Counted from the stretch's first letter, positions 47,148 through 60,010 are shown. The stretch is 64,000 bases of DNA from Cynocephalus volans (GCF_027409185.1 NC_084462.1:157777490-157841489), one strand, 5' to 3'. Made by a program: numbers and translations. The notes: generated by a model from the letters alone, not told the origin.

Positions 47148-47629
47148 CAGGGACACTAGAGAGTGGCTCACCTGTCTTGGGGGCTAAAATCATTAGAGTC
47201 AAACCAATGAGAAAGGCAGTTAGCACTTCACTGACTGTTTTCTAGGCCTCCTGCCTTTTCTCTCCCATTGTGAGTTTTCTCTAACATCTCATCCGGGCAG
47301 TGCAGAAAGGCCACATACAGTTGTGTAGGTTGTGCACAGTTGTGTTTGATTTTGGCAGTTACAAACAATTCTGCAACGAGTATCCTTGTGCATGTAGGTC
47401 TTTAGGAGCTCAGGTGAGTGTTTCTGATGATTTCTAGATAAAAGAGGCAAGTTCCCAGGACTACCATGAGCTCAGTCACTCTTGGCTGTGAGGGCTGTGT
47501 CCCTATTGCTCTTCACTAGGCTGGCATAGGACCTCAGGCAATTTCACTGATCAATATTCCAGATCACCTAGTGAGACCCTCCTAAGCTCTGTCATTTAAG
47601 GTAACATAGACTTCACCCCCATAGCTATT

Positions 47630-47775
47630 AAAAAGTACCCATAGCCATCTAAAAGTATTTATTGAGTCAGGAAACTGTGCTAGATATGAGAAATAAAAGG
47701 AAAAGGAGACACAATCTGTTCTTTAAAGGATTTACAATCTAGTGAGGAAAAATGTAAATATCAACGAATCAAATT
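47630..47775 (-). mobile_element. L2 LINE 3' fragment
   Basis: AAGTATTTATTGAGTCAGGA, ACTGTGCTAGATATGAGAAA and GATTTACAATCTAGTGAGG match antisense L2. Confidence 0.7.
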
Positions 47776-48284
47776 CTTTGCTTTCTGACCCTTAGGAAAG
47801 GTTCATTTTGGATGACTGAGTTTTCTAGAGGCTGAAAGTTTCTCCCCCTAACATACAAACTTTATTTTATTTTAACCACTTTTGATTGAAAATACTTTCT
47901 AAACATATAATAGTATATATTGCGTCTGATGTTATATAAATATATAATATTATATATAATTTCTAAATAGTTGTATTTAAATATATAATTGCTTTCCTTT
48001 CAAAATAAAATACTTGTTCAATGATGTAACCTTCTCTTAATGATGCAGAATTGCTGTTCTGAGCATACTTCTGACCCAACCCTATAATATAATGATGTCC
48101 TCAAGGCCTATTGGAATGACCCTGCACCAAAGGATTCCAGACTTCTGAGTTTGTTTGATGGTAGTTCTATCTCCTCTCTTGCTTGCTGTTTTCACTGCAC
48201 TTGCTTTTTTACAAGTCCGTTCTCCTCCCAATAGGCTTCTGCCCATTGCCATGTGTTTGAAAATCAGGAAGCCAGGCTTATCAG
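47776..48284. other. gene-free stretch
   Basis: AT-rich at 47,870-48,010, with no gene or named repeat. Confidence 0.5.
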
Positions 48285-48690
48285 TTAGTCTATTGGTTCA
48301 GTTGCTATAACAGAGACCAAATGATCGTGTCTTTACTAGGCTTTTTGCTCTTCCATGGAAAAGTCCAAGGCAGTCTGCACTTCAGGGCTCTTCTCCAGGT
48401 CATCATGAGACTGAAGTTCTTCCTGTCTTGTTGCTTGGCCAAACCTAGGGGGTTGTTCTGGTTAGTGTCATAAAAGCTGCCCCCTCTCACACCCCCATGT
48501 CCGTGTTCTAGTCTTCACAAGGGAAAGAGGAAGTGGACAGCAGGCAGCTTCCCTGTAAGGATGTGGCCCAGAAGTTAAACATACAACGTCCACTCATGTC
48601 CCACTGGCTGGGACTTAGTCCATAGCTGCACCTGGCTGCAAGGGGGCTGGGATATGTTGTCTCCAGCAGTGTAGCCATGAACCCAGGTTT
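48285..48690 (+). mobile_element. unassigned dispersed repeat, copy 3
   Basis: Same order of blocks as at 13855 and 18795: GTTGCTATAACAGAGACC, the CCCCCATGTCCGTGTTC block, and ACTGGCTGGGACTTAGTCCA followed by GGCTGCAAGGGGGCTGGGA. Confidence 0.55.
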
Positions 48691-49384
48691 GAACCTTGGG
48701 AGCTCTACTGTGTCTCAGCAGTCTCTGCCACACCAGATCTGTTGCAATTGTGTGTGGAGTAAATGCAGGTGGGCACCAGGTGAAGACACAAGGTGCTCTT
48801 CTGCAGAAAAAGTACCTGATTTTGTCAGACAGTTCCATCTGTTTGGATTATTCACAGTCCTTTTGTTTCTTTTTTATTGTTCAGGATTATGTTCCCAGAC
48901 AAGCCATTGGAGGTTAATGTCATGAAGACATTTGCAGGCATAATCTTTCAGAGGTGACACCCAGGCCAAGAGCACTCCACCCCAATCCATATGAGTGAGA
49001 GCATGAAAAATGTTCTCAGTGCCCCAGGCCAGAATGGCCTTTCCTTCAAAAGCCTTGATTAGTCATTCCCATGCACCTTTACTGAGAATATTCTAGACAC
49101 TCATCGAGGTAGTTGGTGTTTAGTTGGTTGGGACATCGGGGTCATCTCTTTCACCACAGTACAGCCCTCCCTGCATTTCCATGGGTTCTCCCTCCTCTTC
49201 TCCATCTCTATTTCACCTCCTTAATGCCTGTCGGTGCCTCCTCCTCCAGGAGCTGGAGTGGGTGGGGTCTGGGCTCTGCAATGGGTTCTGTGATGAGTGA
49301 GCAGAGCAAGAAAGGACAAATTGCTTTTGTCCCAGTTTACTCTCTCCCACCAGACTATGGATACCATAGCAACAGCTACGACAA
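48691..49384. other. gene-free stretch
   Basis: No gene or named repeat is recognised. Confidence 0.5.
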
Positions 49385-49560
49385 CTAATAATGACAGAGA
49401 ACTTCCTCTGTGCACAAGACCTCATTTAATCCTCACAACCGCCCTTTAAGATCAGTATTATTATTTCCCCCATTTTACATTTGCACAAAATGAAGCTCAA
49501 AGAGGTTAAGTCCCTTATTTAGGTGGTCCAGCTGGGACTCAAATCAGGCAGCCAGAGTTC
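49385..49560 (-). mobile_element. MIR SINE
   Basis: TCATTTAATCCTCACAACCG, CCCCATTTTACATTTGC and AGCTGGGACTCAAATCAGG match reverse-oriented MIR. Confidence 0.85.
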
Positions 49561-49654
49561 TTAAACATTACTCTTGTATTTATCTGTTTTATCTTTGTAC
49601 CCAACAGCCCTTATCCTAAAACAGGGTAATAAGAGTGTTAGGGCAGAGGGGTCT

Positions 49655-49800
49655 TAGACCCTAACTAGCCCAGCCGTCTCAGTATTACACATGAGGGGGA
49701 AAAACAAAGTCAAAGAGATCAAGTGAGCTACCCAAGATTGCACAGCACAGTAGCAGCTGACCCAGGGATAAAACCCAGATCTCCATGCCCTACTGCCACT
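49655..49800 (-). mobile_element. MIR SINE fragment
   Basis: CTACCCAAGATTGCACAGC and GGATAAAACCCAGATCTCC match reverse-oriented MIR. Confidence 0.65.
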
Positions 49801-50869
49801 GAGTAATAGATATTTAAAAGCTTTCCTTTCCCACGATGAATGAATGAATGAGTGGGTGAGTGAGAACATAAATGGACAGACCTTGACAGAATCTGTCTAC
49901 TGGCTTACCCTTGGGTTTTCATGGGGAGGCTGAGTCAGAAGAACAGGGAATGGAGGGGTGAGATGTCAGGGGCAGGTGCCTGACAAGGGGAGACATAACC
50001 AAGGTGTACTGGCCTGGTGGGGGGTGCATGGGGGGGCTGCTGTACTGCTGCTTATGGGGGACCCAACCCATGAAAGCATAGCTACCCTCTCACTCCCTCC
50101 TCTCATGTCTCCTGAACTTGTGTTCGTGCTACTTCCTCTGTGGTCTTATCATGTTGCTAACAACCCTAGCAACATCTTACCACTGTAACACTGTTGAGAG
50201 GGAGTCACTTTCAGAGACTGCTCAGCAGTGGCTCCTCTCCCATTAGCTATTGTACTGCAAGTGCTGGATAATGTCTATTAAGTAAATGTGTCTAGGCCCC
50301 TGCCTGGGAGAGAGAGACTGTTTGCCCCGTACTTTACATGCTGATCTTTGGGGTTTCAAACACTGGCACCAGCCCCCAGGGTCAAAATCAGTGTTTCTTG
50401 CAGGGTAGTGGGGACTTTGATGAAACTCCAAAACCTGCAGGAGTGTAGCCCATTGCAAACTGGAAATAACCCAGCCCACTCCCTTGGGCCTCGCTGGCGG
50501 GGCTGTGGCCAATTTGTAGATCTTTCTTTTGCTGAAGAAAAGGAGCCGGAACTGGGTACCAGCCACTGGGCTGGTGCCAGGAGCTGGTCCTTGGGCGGGG
50601 CAGAGCTACCTTTGTGGGGTCGTGTGTCTTTTCTTGCTTCTGACTGGTAGGATTGGGGAGGTTTGGAAGGGGAACATGCCTCAGAGGAGACCTTGGGGGA
50701 CGGGTAGATGGGCAAGGCAGCTGTCCAGGCCCAGAGCATCAGGGATGCTGGAGCACCCTGCAGCAAGGGACCGGCAACCTTGTGCGTGTGCAGTGGTAAT
50801 TTGCAGATGGTTCCTGGTAGTGACAGGCTCTGCGAGGCGGAGCCTGAGTCTTTGCATATAATAATCCAG

Positions 50870-51250
50870 CCTGGGTTCCCGGACAGGTCAGAGCAGCCTT
50901 GGGGCGGGGCCGAGGTTGGCTCCTGCTGGGGAGGAGCCGGGATGCCGCTCCCCCGGTGATGCAGAGGGGAATTTTCTGACAGTCCCTTGCCAGGTGGGGC
51001 TGGCTTCACCAGGCCGGCGAGGAGGGGGACCGGCTGGCAGGCTCCTCCCAGGTAGGGAGCGTGTCGCCTGTCACCGCGCCCCGGAGGCCTGAGCACCTGG
51101 CCTGAGGCTGGGGCTGTGGCGCTGAGGACACAGACGTGGTGAGCCCGCTGGGGGACTGATGGGGCCGGAGAAGGGGCGCAGGCCGGGTCCTGGGCGGGGA
51201 GGGCGTGGGGAGGGACTGCTCGCCGCTTTGCTTTCCTGGACCTCGGACTG
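50870..51250. promoter_or_regulatory. small CpG island, candidate TMEM63C promoter
   Basis: Dense CpGs with GGGGCGGGGCC (Sp1-like), and a TATAATA-like string just upstream near 50,856. A GTGAGC donor-like site starts at 51139 on the plus strand. It lies about 43 kb from the ZDHHC22 promoter. In human the neighbour on the plus strand is TMEM63C, so this could be its first exon; no coding exon confirms that. A 312-codon minus-strand frame over the island is proline-rich chance sequence. Confidence 0.35.
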
Positions 51251-51254
51251 GAAG

Positions 51255-52400
51255 AGATGGGGGTGGGGGAGACTGCGCCACAATCCCTTGCCATGCTGGC
51301 TGTCCCCCAGTTTGTACCCAGGAAGGGTAGGCTGAGATGCCCACCAGGGAGGGCCGTGGCTTATTTTCAATGGATGGGGAGATGGAGGTGGGCAGGAGGC
51401 TTGCCAGGGGGTCCCCGGGCCTCCTGCCTGACAGCCAGGTGGGAGTTCCTTCTCTGGACCACCCCCCCGCCTCTACCCAGGGATTCCCCGGGGCCCTGCC
51501 GCCCACTCACTGGGCTGGGATGAGAGGGGGCAGTCTACACCGCCGACGCTCTTATGGGTATGACAACGTCACCACTGTGCAGCTGCGGGAGGGCTGGGCT
51601 CCTGGGCTCCAGGGGCAAACGATGCCACCTCTCCCCCATGTGCGTCCAAAGAAAGGCTCTTACCTCTATCCTTACCTTGGCCTTGAGAGAGAAACTTTGG
51701 ATTTTGATGAAAGCCCTGGAGAAACTGAGGCCCAGGGGTGCTGTGGCATGACCAAGGTCACCTTACAGCTGCCTTCACCTGATATTCTTTGGAGGGGCCA
51801 GGGCCTTCTTGCTCTCTAGACCCCTGGTCCAATCTGGGGCGCACCCCCCCCACCCTGGTGCCCCCCTTCCTCATCCGTGAGAATGCAGGGAGTGACAGCT
51901 TCGGCATGGGCTCCAGGGTGTTATGGGTGTGAACACTGCAGGGATCAGAATTGTCTGGGGACAGGAGAAAAGTGCTGGTGGAAAACGCTCATCTGTGCAG
52001 AGGGGGCCGTGGGCCTGTGCTATCCTTGTGGGTTTGGGGAAGGAATGAGAGTTGGCTTCCGAGAGAGGAAGGCCAGAGGGGGCAGCCCAGTCCCAAGCGT
52101 CAGTCCTGTGTATCAGCCTCGATGGAGACGGAGTGAAAGTTCCCAGGCTGTGTAGGAAGGACAGCGGTGAGGGGGACAGCCAGTGACGCTCCAGAAAGAC
52201 AATGTTTCGCTCAGAAAGGGCCAGGGAAGCCTGTCGGTGGGTCTGCCTTCTCTTAGCGTCACCTTGTGGGCTATCAACTCCTGTCCCCAGGAGACAGGGA
52301 CCATTGGATCTGTTGCCCTTAGAGGTGAATTTTCCTGACTTCACCTTGTCCTCCTTCTCCCTGGGACAGATGCCATTCTCTGGAAAGAAAATGAGGCAGG
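51255..52400. other. non-coding stretch, possible TMEM63C intron
   Basis: GC-rich, with a MIR fragment near 51,700-51,775 (GGAGAAACTGAGGCCCAGG). No exon is recognised. Confidence 0.4.
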
Positions 52401-52404
52401 GAGA

Positions 52405-52510
52405 CAGCTATAGTGTTTTAGTGCTGGAGCCAGCTACTGTCATTGTGCAGATGAGGAAACTGAGGCACAGAAGGTGCAGCAAGTTGCTCCAGGCCTCTTA
52501 CCTACACACA
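52405..52510 (-). mobile_element. MIR SINE fragment
   Basis: GATGAGGAAACTGAGGCACA in a MIR-like context. Confidence 0.65.
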
Positions 52511-52514
52511 GGGC

Positions 52515-54410
52515 AGACTGGAGAGGCCTCTTCCCTCTCCTCCTCTCTCCTGGCAAGGTGAGGCTGTGAGTGCCTCCTGACAGGTGTGGGGGATGTCAGT
52601 GGTAGGGGACAGTATTTTCTCCTCCTTTCAGATAGGTTTTCTAGTTACTTGGGAAGGAAGCAGCTTGCAGCGGGGAGGGAAGTTGTTCGGTTACTTTCCA
52701 TCATGCACCACAGGGGATACACAGTTTTGAGGGTCCTGTCAGAGCCAAAGATTAGATATCCCTCCTGCCCTGATGCCAGCAGCTGTGAACACAGCTGGAG
52801 AGCAGGAACCCAGGCCAGAGAGACTTTAGTTCTCTCTCTGACAGCATCTCAGGATGGGAGGCTCTGACCAGCCCATTATTCCGAGTGAAAGGAGTCACCG
52901 TGTGTCTGGCTCGGAAACAGCTGCTTTTCGGAGACACCCTCTGGGCACACAACCCCCAAGGCTGGCTCCTGGTGACTCCACAACATGCCGCGGGCAGCAT
53001 GATAATCACCAGGAACTGCTGGGGTGACCTGGGGGGAGGGATGGAGTTCCCAGCAAACCAGATGGAAATCAGCTGCTTGTCAGTGACAGTGTAGTGTCAG
53101 AGGGGACAGGACGCATCCTACCAGAGGGAGACCGTGGGTCTGGCTCCTCTCCTGGGGTCCCAGAAAGCTGGTGTGTCTCCCTTAGCTAGCAGAGGCAGGG
53201 GCAGGCCTCGGAGGGGCCCCCCAAATCACAGAAGGAGAACCAGACTTGTAGAGCAGACAGCCTGGTTCTGGACCGAGAAGCTCTATTGGCTGGCACTCTG
53301 GCCTCAGTTTCCCTACCTGACAGCTGGACATGAAAACACCTTCTTCAGATAGGTGGAAGGGCTTTGGAAACTTGTCAGGTGTTTATTAGAGACAGGAAGT
53401 GTTATTCCTGGAGACTCTAGAAATCCTGGTCTAGATCAAAACCATCTGTTTCCTGCCATGATGGGGGAAACGTAGTTATTCCTCAAAGGAGGATGCCGTC
53501 TCTCTCTGTGGCCATCTAGGGCACCCTTCCAGGCTTGGAAGGCAGGCCAGCCCTTTCCAACCCACTTCAAGTTGTGTTTGACCCTTGAGGACTTCCCTTC
53601 CCCCATCCTTCCTGCAAAGCGGACCTTCCTGCAGGCCTGTATCCTCTCCACTGACTCTTAAATCCCAGGGACTCTCTACTCTGGTTTTTCCTGGGAAGTG
53701 GCTGGTGGAGGAACCATAGACATAATGGGCATAAAGTGCTGCGAGCTCTTTGCACAGAGTGTCCAGGGTGCGGGAATCCACGTGGTATTCAGGCTTGGGC
53801 AGACTTGCACTGGGAAAGGCTGTAGTGAAAGCGCTTAGGGGAAGTGCTCAGTTTCAAGAGAGATCTGCAGCTTTTAGTACTTTGTTTTGCATGAAGTGGG
53901 TTCCTCATGCTCTATCCTCTTCCCTCTCCTGGGAAAGCAGTGGTTTTCACAACTTAGACATCAGCATGGGTGTGTCAATGAGACTCCGAATCCTTGCCTG
54001 TGAGTTGGCTGGTACACCTCGTGCAAGGTAGGGTTGCATGGGGAGCTGAAAGGAGAATATGGGCAGCTCAGGAAGGATGATATGTTCTTGTTCTAGATCT
54101 GTCTGGATTGCTCAGGGCCAACCGAGGCTGGCTCTTAAGAAGTGCACACTGCAGCCAGAACTCCATGTCTGTGTTTCTAGGGCAGGATCTGCACCCAAGC
54201 AGCCAAGTTTCTTGTTAGCACCTGGGGGCTGGTACTGAGACATGCAGAGGCAGGGCAGGAGGTAAGGGGGCGCCCCATTGCCACCTCCTGCCTCCTTCTG
54301 GTCATTAGTAATGTTCCCAAAGGGGAAATTGAAGCAAGGACCCATTTAGAAAACCAAGACTAAGATCCTAGTGTTCTGACCCCACTTTCTGCTTTTCTTA
54401 CCATTCCACT
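52515..54410. other. gene-free stretch
   Basis: Unique-looking, moderately GC-rich DNA with no exon or named repeat that I can support. Confidence 0.5.
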
Positions 54411-54425
54411 CTGCTGTCGAGATTG

Positions 54426-54527
54426 TTTTGTTTTGTTTTTGCAACTGGCCGGTAAGGGGATCCAAACCCTTGACCTTGGTGTTGCCAGTACCACATTCTC
54501 CCAGCGAGCTAACGGGCCAGCCCTGCG
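54426..54527 (-). mobile_element. tRNA-Ile-derived SINE monomer with TSD
   Basis: The reverse strand reads GGCTGGCCCGTTAGCTCGC, GGCAACACCAAGGTCAAGGG and TTTGGATCCCCTTACCGGCC. GTCGAGATTG (54416-54425) and GTCAAGATTG (54528-54537) flank it. Confidence 0.92.
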
Positions 54528-54539
54528 GTCAAGATTGGA

Positions 54540-56735
54540 AGAGCTGGGCTGGGCTGGATGAGTTATGGCACAACCCTGTGCCTGCAGGCCTTCTTTCCTG
54601 CAAGTCAGGGCCTCTGGTGTCCTCAGAAGACCAGACAGAGAGGCCAGGCCAGCTTCCGGTGGGGAGCTGAACTCTCTCCTGCCCATCACTGAGTGGCCTA
54701 GCCAAGGAAGGTGGCCCTGAGACAGGAGCCTTCTCCTCACTCTGGCTGGTCTTTGCAGAACCATGTCCAGCCAGAGGGACACTGGCCTCAGGCCTTGTGG
54801 TCTAGCAAAAGAGCAAGGGGCCCTAAGATCTTTGGAGGTACAGGTGAGCAAGGTGGACCTGTGGCCAATTGGCTGGAAATAGGGCCGTTTGTTGGGGTTT
54901 TGATGTTGAGGCCTCATGGCCCCCGGGCATCTGAGTGGTAGTGACTTGGCCCTAGGCTAGAAACACAGCAGAGGCAACTGGATGCTCACCCAGGGCCCTG
55001 TGGGGAAATCAACTGTGCTTTTATGGGGGGCGTGGGACCATGGAAAGACCTGTCACAAGCAGACATACTGCCTGGGGCACTTGGGAGCTGGGTTCACACC
55101 TGCTCCGTTACCCAGTTACACTTCCCTCACTTCCCTGAGTCTTCCATTGGCTGCATGGCAAAGCAATTCCCACCCCACAGGACCATTGGGAGGATAGACA
55201 GGAGGAAGCAGAAAGATGTCCAGCATGCTGCCTGGTGACAGAGTCCCCTTCTGTCCCTGCTGTCTGGCAGTCCAGGGATCTCTGGGGTGACTGACCATGC
55301 TTTGGTGGCACTCAACAATGTCCAGCAGTGTCTGACCAACAGTGCCGATTGCCCCAGGCACTGTTAGAACTGAGCTGTTCCCTTCAAAAAAGCTTCAGAC
55401 CCCTGAGGACTGGGGTGGTTCTCACACCAGAGGGTGTGTGGAGGAGGGGGTGCCCTTCAGTACAACAAGCTGTTGCTGGGCCAGGGATCCCCCCTGGGCC
55501 GGAGCTTGGTATGTCCAGGCCTGTGAACTAGGCCAGGCTTGGGAGAGCTTCTCAGGCACCAGAAGAATAATAGCCTGAATGGTGAGCCTGGCCCAAGACC
55601 TTGGTGCCACTCAGCAGCCTCACGTTCCTTGTCATTACTTTTTAATCCTCTCCACACTCAAGGGGAGAGCTAGAGCAGGTATGAGTTGCCCACTCAATAG
55701 ATGAGAAAGCTCAGGCTCCAGCCACAGCCCCCCCCCCCCACACACACAGCAGCAGGATCCAAACTGGGCCCACGGAAGGTTTGATTGCAGTGGACTGACT
55801 GTGAGTCGTCCTCCCTGGGCACAGTTGACATACCCTGAGCTCACCTCCTATTGCTGGTGGTTTTGCTGAAGTTGCTTAAGACAAAAGGACCTGGAAGTGA
55901 AGGTCATGCATCTCTCCCCTTCCCCTTCACTCTGGGCAGGGTGCCCAGAGCAGGGTTCTGCTGAAGGACAGCTCCTGTCATAAGAGCAGGGAAAACGGAA
56001 GGGATAGGATTCCCACCCCACCCCCACCCATGCTCAGAGGGGCTGAGCCACTCGGTACAGCCATGCCCAGGCTCCACACTCCATAGGTGGCTCCTCGGGG
56101 CCCTGACCCAGGCACGTGCAGCTTTCCCTGCTTGGAGTGGTCAGGATGGAGGGGACAAGGAGCTATGCACAGGTCCCTGGCCCAGACACAGAGCTGCAAA
56201 GTGGAGGAGCGGGAGGAGCCCCAGTCCCAGCGCTCTCCCGTGGGTCTGGGGAGGAAACCCAGGCCAGAAAAGCCCTGACTTTTTCCCAGACACAGAGGAG
56301 GGAAAGAAGTTGGGAAGAGCAGGCTTTCTGACCTAGGCCTTATTCCAGAGGCTGGGAATGCAGGCTCTCCTGCCTACTTACTGGGTGGGTTACCTTGAAC
56401 CCAGCTCTGACCTGGTCCATCCTCACTGGCTCCCCGAGCCTGCCCTTCAAAGACTCATCTGCAGTTAAGCCCGAACAACCTTATCCAGTAAGGCCCCTTC
56501 CCACACACTGTGGCTCTCACTCAAAGGCTCTTCATGTGTAGGGAGGGGGCATATGTCAGATCACCTTGCAGTTTTTCCTAAATATACATGCCCAGCTTTT
56601 CTGCCCGGCTCACCTCCAGCTTGGCTAAGAACCATTGCTCTGGCAAATCAAGACATATCAAAAGGTGATTATCTGCCCCATGCCTTGGACTGTCTGATCC
56701 ACCTCCTCCTCCCATCCCCGTCCTTGTTTTCTTCC
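54540..56735. other. gene-free stretch
   Basis: No gene is recognised. A C-run with a CA tail lies at 55,729-55,748 and a MIR-like scrap near 55,680-55,720. Confidence 0.5.
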
Positions 56736-56739
56736 CCAT

Positions 56740-56930
56740 CCTCACCTATTCCGTCTCCCTGTCCTTCAAAGCCCAACTCAAATGCTACCTCCTCCATGAA
56801 GCCTGCCCTGGATCTCAGCCAGAAGAGGTCTCGAAAGCCTTTAATGCCTTTATTGCATCGAGTCTGTCTCTTCTGCTAGACAGTGAGCTCATCATTTTTC
56901 AGGTGTTCATTGAATGCCAGTCACACATGT
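56740..56930 (+). mobile_element. L2 LINE fragment
   Basis: AAAGCCCAACTCAAATGCTA and CCTCCATGAAGCCTGCCCTG are L2 landmarks. Confidence 0.8.
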
Positions 56931-56999
56931 GTCCTCTGGTAATTCATGGGGAAAGGGGCAGGTAGGCAAGGAATAGGATAATGACAACAGCTTGAGAAT

Positions 57000-57440
57000 A
57001 ATAATAATATTCTATAGTAATGGCAGAAGAAGATGCCTGGTGACATTCTGGCAAGGGCTAGTAAAGCTGACAGTGTACATACTTTATGACCAATGGTTTC
57101 ACATCTAGGTGTGTAATTACCTAGAGAAACTCATATGTGCACATAAGGAGATAGTTCCAAAGATATTAAGGGCAATAATGCTTGAAATGCAAAAAGGAGA
57201 TCTCAACCTCAATAGCTACAATATCTACAATAACGGAATATACAAGAATAACTGTGATATTATGCAGTAGTTAAAATATGTCTAATTGGAGAATTTTATT
57301 TTATGTAAATTATACCTCGATAAAGCTGATACGTACACACACACACACACATATTCTGTACTACATGAATAAATCTTAAAAACAATCTTGCAGAAAAAAA
57401 TTGCATAATAATACCATTAGTGAAAATTTAATTTTAATGA
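57000..57440 (+). mobile_element. degenerate L1/HAL1-like 3' fragment
   Basis: TTTATGACCAATGGTTTCAC, TGTAAATTATACCTCGATAA and a following ACACAC run fit an old L1 3' end. Confidence 0.55.
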
Positions 57441-58059
57441 AAATCACAAAACAATACTATTTATGTTATATAGATAAAAACGTGTTGTGATACCTACCAA
57501 GTTCATGCTTGTGGTGGTCTTTGGAAAGAGAAGGAGCTGAGACCGAAAGGGGAAAAGGAAGGACTTCTGATTTGTCAGTAACATTCTATTAACAAAAAAG
57601 ATTTGAAGCCAAAATGACAGAATGTTAATATTTGTTAATTCAGCTGGTTTTATTCTTTTACCTTTTTTGCTTTAAAAAATTTTCGGAATAAAAAAAAAAG
57701 TAATCTGGGCGTCAGAGGAAAGGCACTGATTTCTCCCTGTGGAGTCAGGGAAGGGTGCAAGAGCAGGTGACAGCTGGGTGTTGAAGGATGGGTGGGAGTT
57801 GCTGGGTATAACTAGGGGTGGAGGAGTTGGGAGAAGGAAGTGTAGGGTATTCAAGGCCAGGCAATATGTGGGCAGGCTCTTTGCACTTTTGAAAAGTTTG
57901 TTGAGTGGCTTGTGTTTATCAAGCTTCCCCTACCCTGCCACCTGCTCATCCCCATCCCTGGTCTCATCTCCTCTCTTTCTGGGCTGTGTACATAATAAGT
58001 AGGATCCTAAGGAAAAACTCATGTGTAATTTGATGATTTTTTAAAAAGCCTTGCTAATC

Positions 58060-58819
58060 TAATGGCAGTTGGAGGAGGAATGAGGCAAATACATAAAACT
58101 GAACATTAAAACGAGAAAGTAGCCACTGATAGAAAATAGGAAGACTTTGTAAGGGTACTGTTTAACTATATGCAGATTCAGTTGAAAACCAGTTGAAACA
58201 GATAGTTTTCTGGGAAAATGTAAATCATCAGTTTGAACCCAGAAGAACTAGAAAACCCAAACGGACCAATAATCGTAGAAGAAACTGAATTTTCATAAAA
58301 TTCTCCTCCAAAAAAATCCCAGGTTTAGACAGCTTCTAATTTCTTTCAAACCTTCAAGGAGCACCTGATTTCAATGTTATTTAGACATTGGTACCAACTA
58401 CACCAGATCACAGAGAAGGAGAGATTCTAAATTATTTTATGAAGGCAGCACAACATTGATACCAAAGACTGATAAAGATAGCAGTAGAGAAAAATGAGTA
58501 AATTACTAAAAAAAAAAAAAACCCTCAAGTATAAATTGGTGCAAAATTCATAAATTCAATGACAATAAACAGAATCATGCAGCATTATGTTAAAAGATTA
58601 ATACAACACAAGCAAGTGGGGTATATTCGAGAAATATAGATTCAATATTAGAAAAACTGTTAAGATAATTGAGCAAATTAATGGTTCAAAAGAGATGAAA
58701 CATCATATATACAGCTCCATAAAAGCTAAAAAATGCCTAAAAGGCATTTGATAAAATTCAACATATGTCCCCAATTTAACTCTTATTTAGTAAGAATAGA
58801 TGGATATTGCTTAACATGA

Positions 58820-58865
<46 letters not shown>

Positions 58866-59225
58866 CATAAACACATATAAGGAAAGAATGCTTACCACTA
58901 CCTTAATTCCTTAGCACTTCTCTGGAAGTACAAGCCAATGTAAAATTTGAAAAAACAAGTCGTAAAATAGGAAAATTTATCAAAATTGTAGATGATAAAA
59001 TTGACCATGTAGAGAAAAAAACAACACGATTGTCAACTGAAAAAAAAAACTATTAGGAATAATAAAAGAATATACTAAGATGACCAGTAATAAATATTAG
59101 AAACAAAAATGTATAACTTGTCTATATATAAAAATTATTTTCTTTTAAAATATAATAAAAAAAAACATTTACAATAACAGTAAAAATGCTAAAAATAACT
59201 AGAACTAAGTCTAACCAGAGAGAGT
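58060..59225 (+). mobile_element. degenerate plus-strand L1 ORF2 fragment
   Basis: AAAATCCCAGGTTTAGACAG, ATTTTATGAAGGCAGCACAA and GGCATTTGATAAAATTCAAC belong to the L1 reverse transcriptase region. Many stops. Confidence 0.75.
58823..58862. repeat. (GT) dinucleotide run
   Basis: About 20 uninterrupted GT units inside the L1 relic. Confidence 0.98.
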
Positions 59226-59229
59226 GGGA

Positions 59230-59302
59230 CAGCTCTTATTACTGGTTCCCCAGCGCTTGGAACAGGACCCGATACGTAGTAGTAGATATTTGTCAAATGA
59301 TA
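59230..59302 (+). mobile_element. L2 LINE 3' fragment
   Basis: CCCAGCGCTTGGAACAGGAC and GTAGTAGATATTTGTCAAAT mirror the L2 terminus. Confidence 0.65.
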
Positions 59303-59329
59303 GAACTGGCTCACAGATAAAAGGAACAA

Positions 59330-59440
59330 AGTACATTTAATATGCAGTAATAATAATAGTAATTGCCAGCAAGCATATAGTAGTTCCCACGTGTGGACAC
59401 TGTTCTATACTCTTTACCTGTAGCTTAACGCATGACCTAT
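59330..59440 (-). mobile_element. MIR SINE fragment
   Basis: CACGTGTGGACACTGTTCTA in a MIR-like order. Confidence 0.5.
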
Positions 59441-59444
59441 CCTG

Positions 59445-59820
59445 GATAACATTCCATATGTGCTTGAGAAGAATACATATTCTGCTGCTGTTGGGAGGAG
59501 TGTTGTGAGTATGTCTGTTAGGTCTAACTGGCCTATAGTTTTGTTCAAGTTCTCTGTTTTCTTATTGTCTTCTGTCTGGTTATTCTATTTATTATTAAAA
59601 ATGGGGTATCGAAATCTCCTACTGTTATTGCATTACTGTCTATTTCTCCCTTCAATTCTGTCAATGTTTGGTTCATATATTTGGGTGCTCTGTTGTTAGG
59701 TGCATATATATTTATAATCTTATATCTTTCTGGTGAATTGACACTTTATCATTATACAATGTCTTTCTCTGTCTCTTGCAATAGTTTTTGACTGATATAA
59801 ATATGGCCACCCCTGTTCTC
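59445..59820 (-). mobile_element. antisense L1M ORF2 N-terminal fragment
   Basis: CTTGAGAAGAATACATATTC, TGTCTGTTAGGTCTAACTGG and TTAGGTGCATATATATTTAT parallel the antisense L1 at 33,360-33,640. Confidence 0.85.
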
Positions 59821-59877
59821 TTTTGGACTTCTCTGGCTTTTCCCAGCATGTAGTCCACTGAGTCTGTCTTCACATGC

Positions 59878-60010
59878 AGCCACATAGGAATCTGTTAAAA
59901 TACAGATTCCCAGGCACTTCCTGGTGATTCAGATTCAGTGGGCTAGGGTAGGGCCTTAAACCTGCATTTGAGCAAGCCCCACTCTCAGGTGATTCTGAGG
60001 TAGGTGATGC
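59878..60010. mobile_element. MER5A-like hAT relic
   Basis: AAAATACAGATTCCCAGGCA, GATTCAGATTCAGTGGGCTA and AGGTGATTCTGAGGTAGGTG match MER5A. Confidence 0.85.

Noticed and set aside
50356-51294. 312-codon minus-strand frame
   Set aside because: Proline/serine-rich without domains, lies over a small CpG island, and has no splice or start context.
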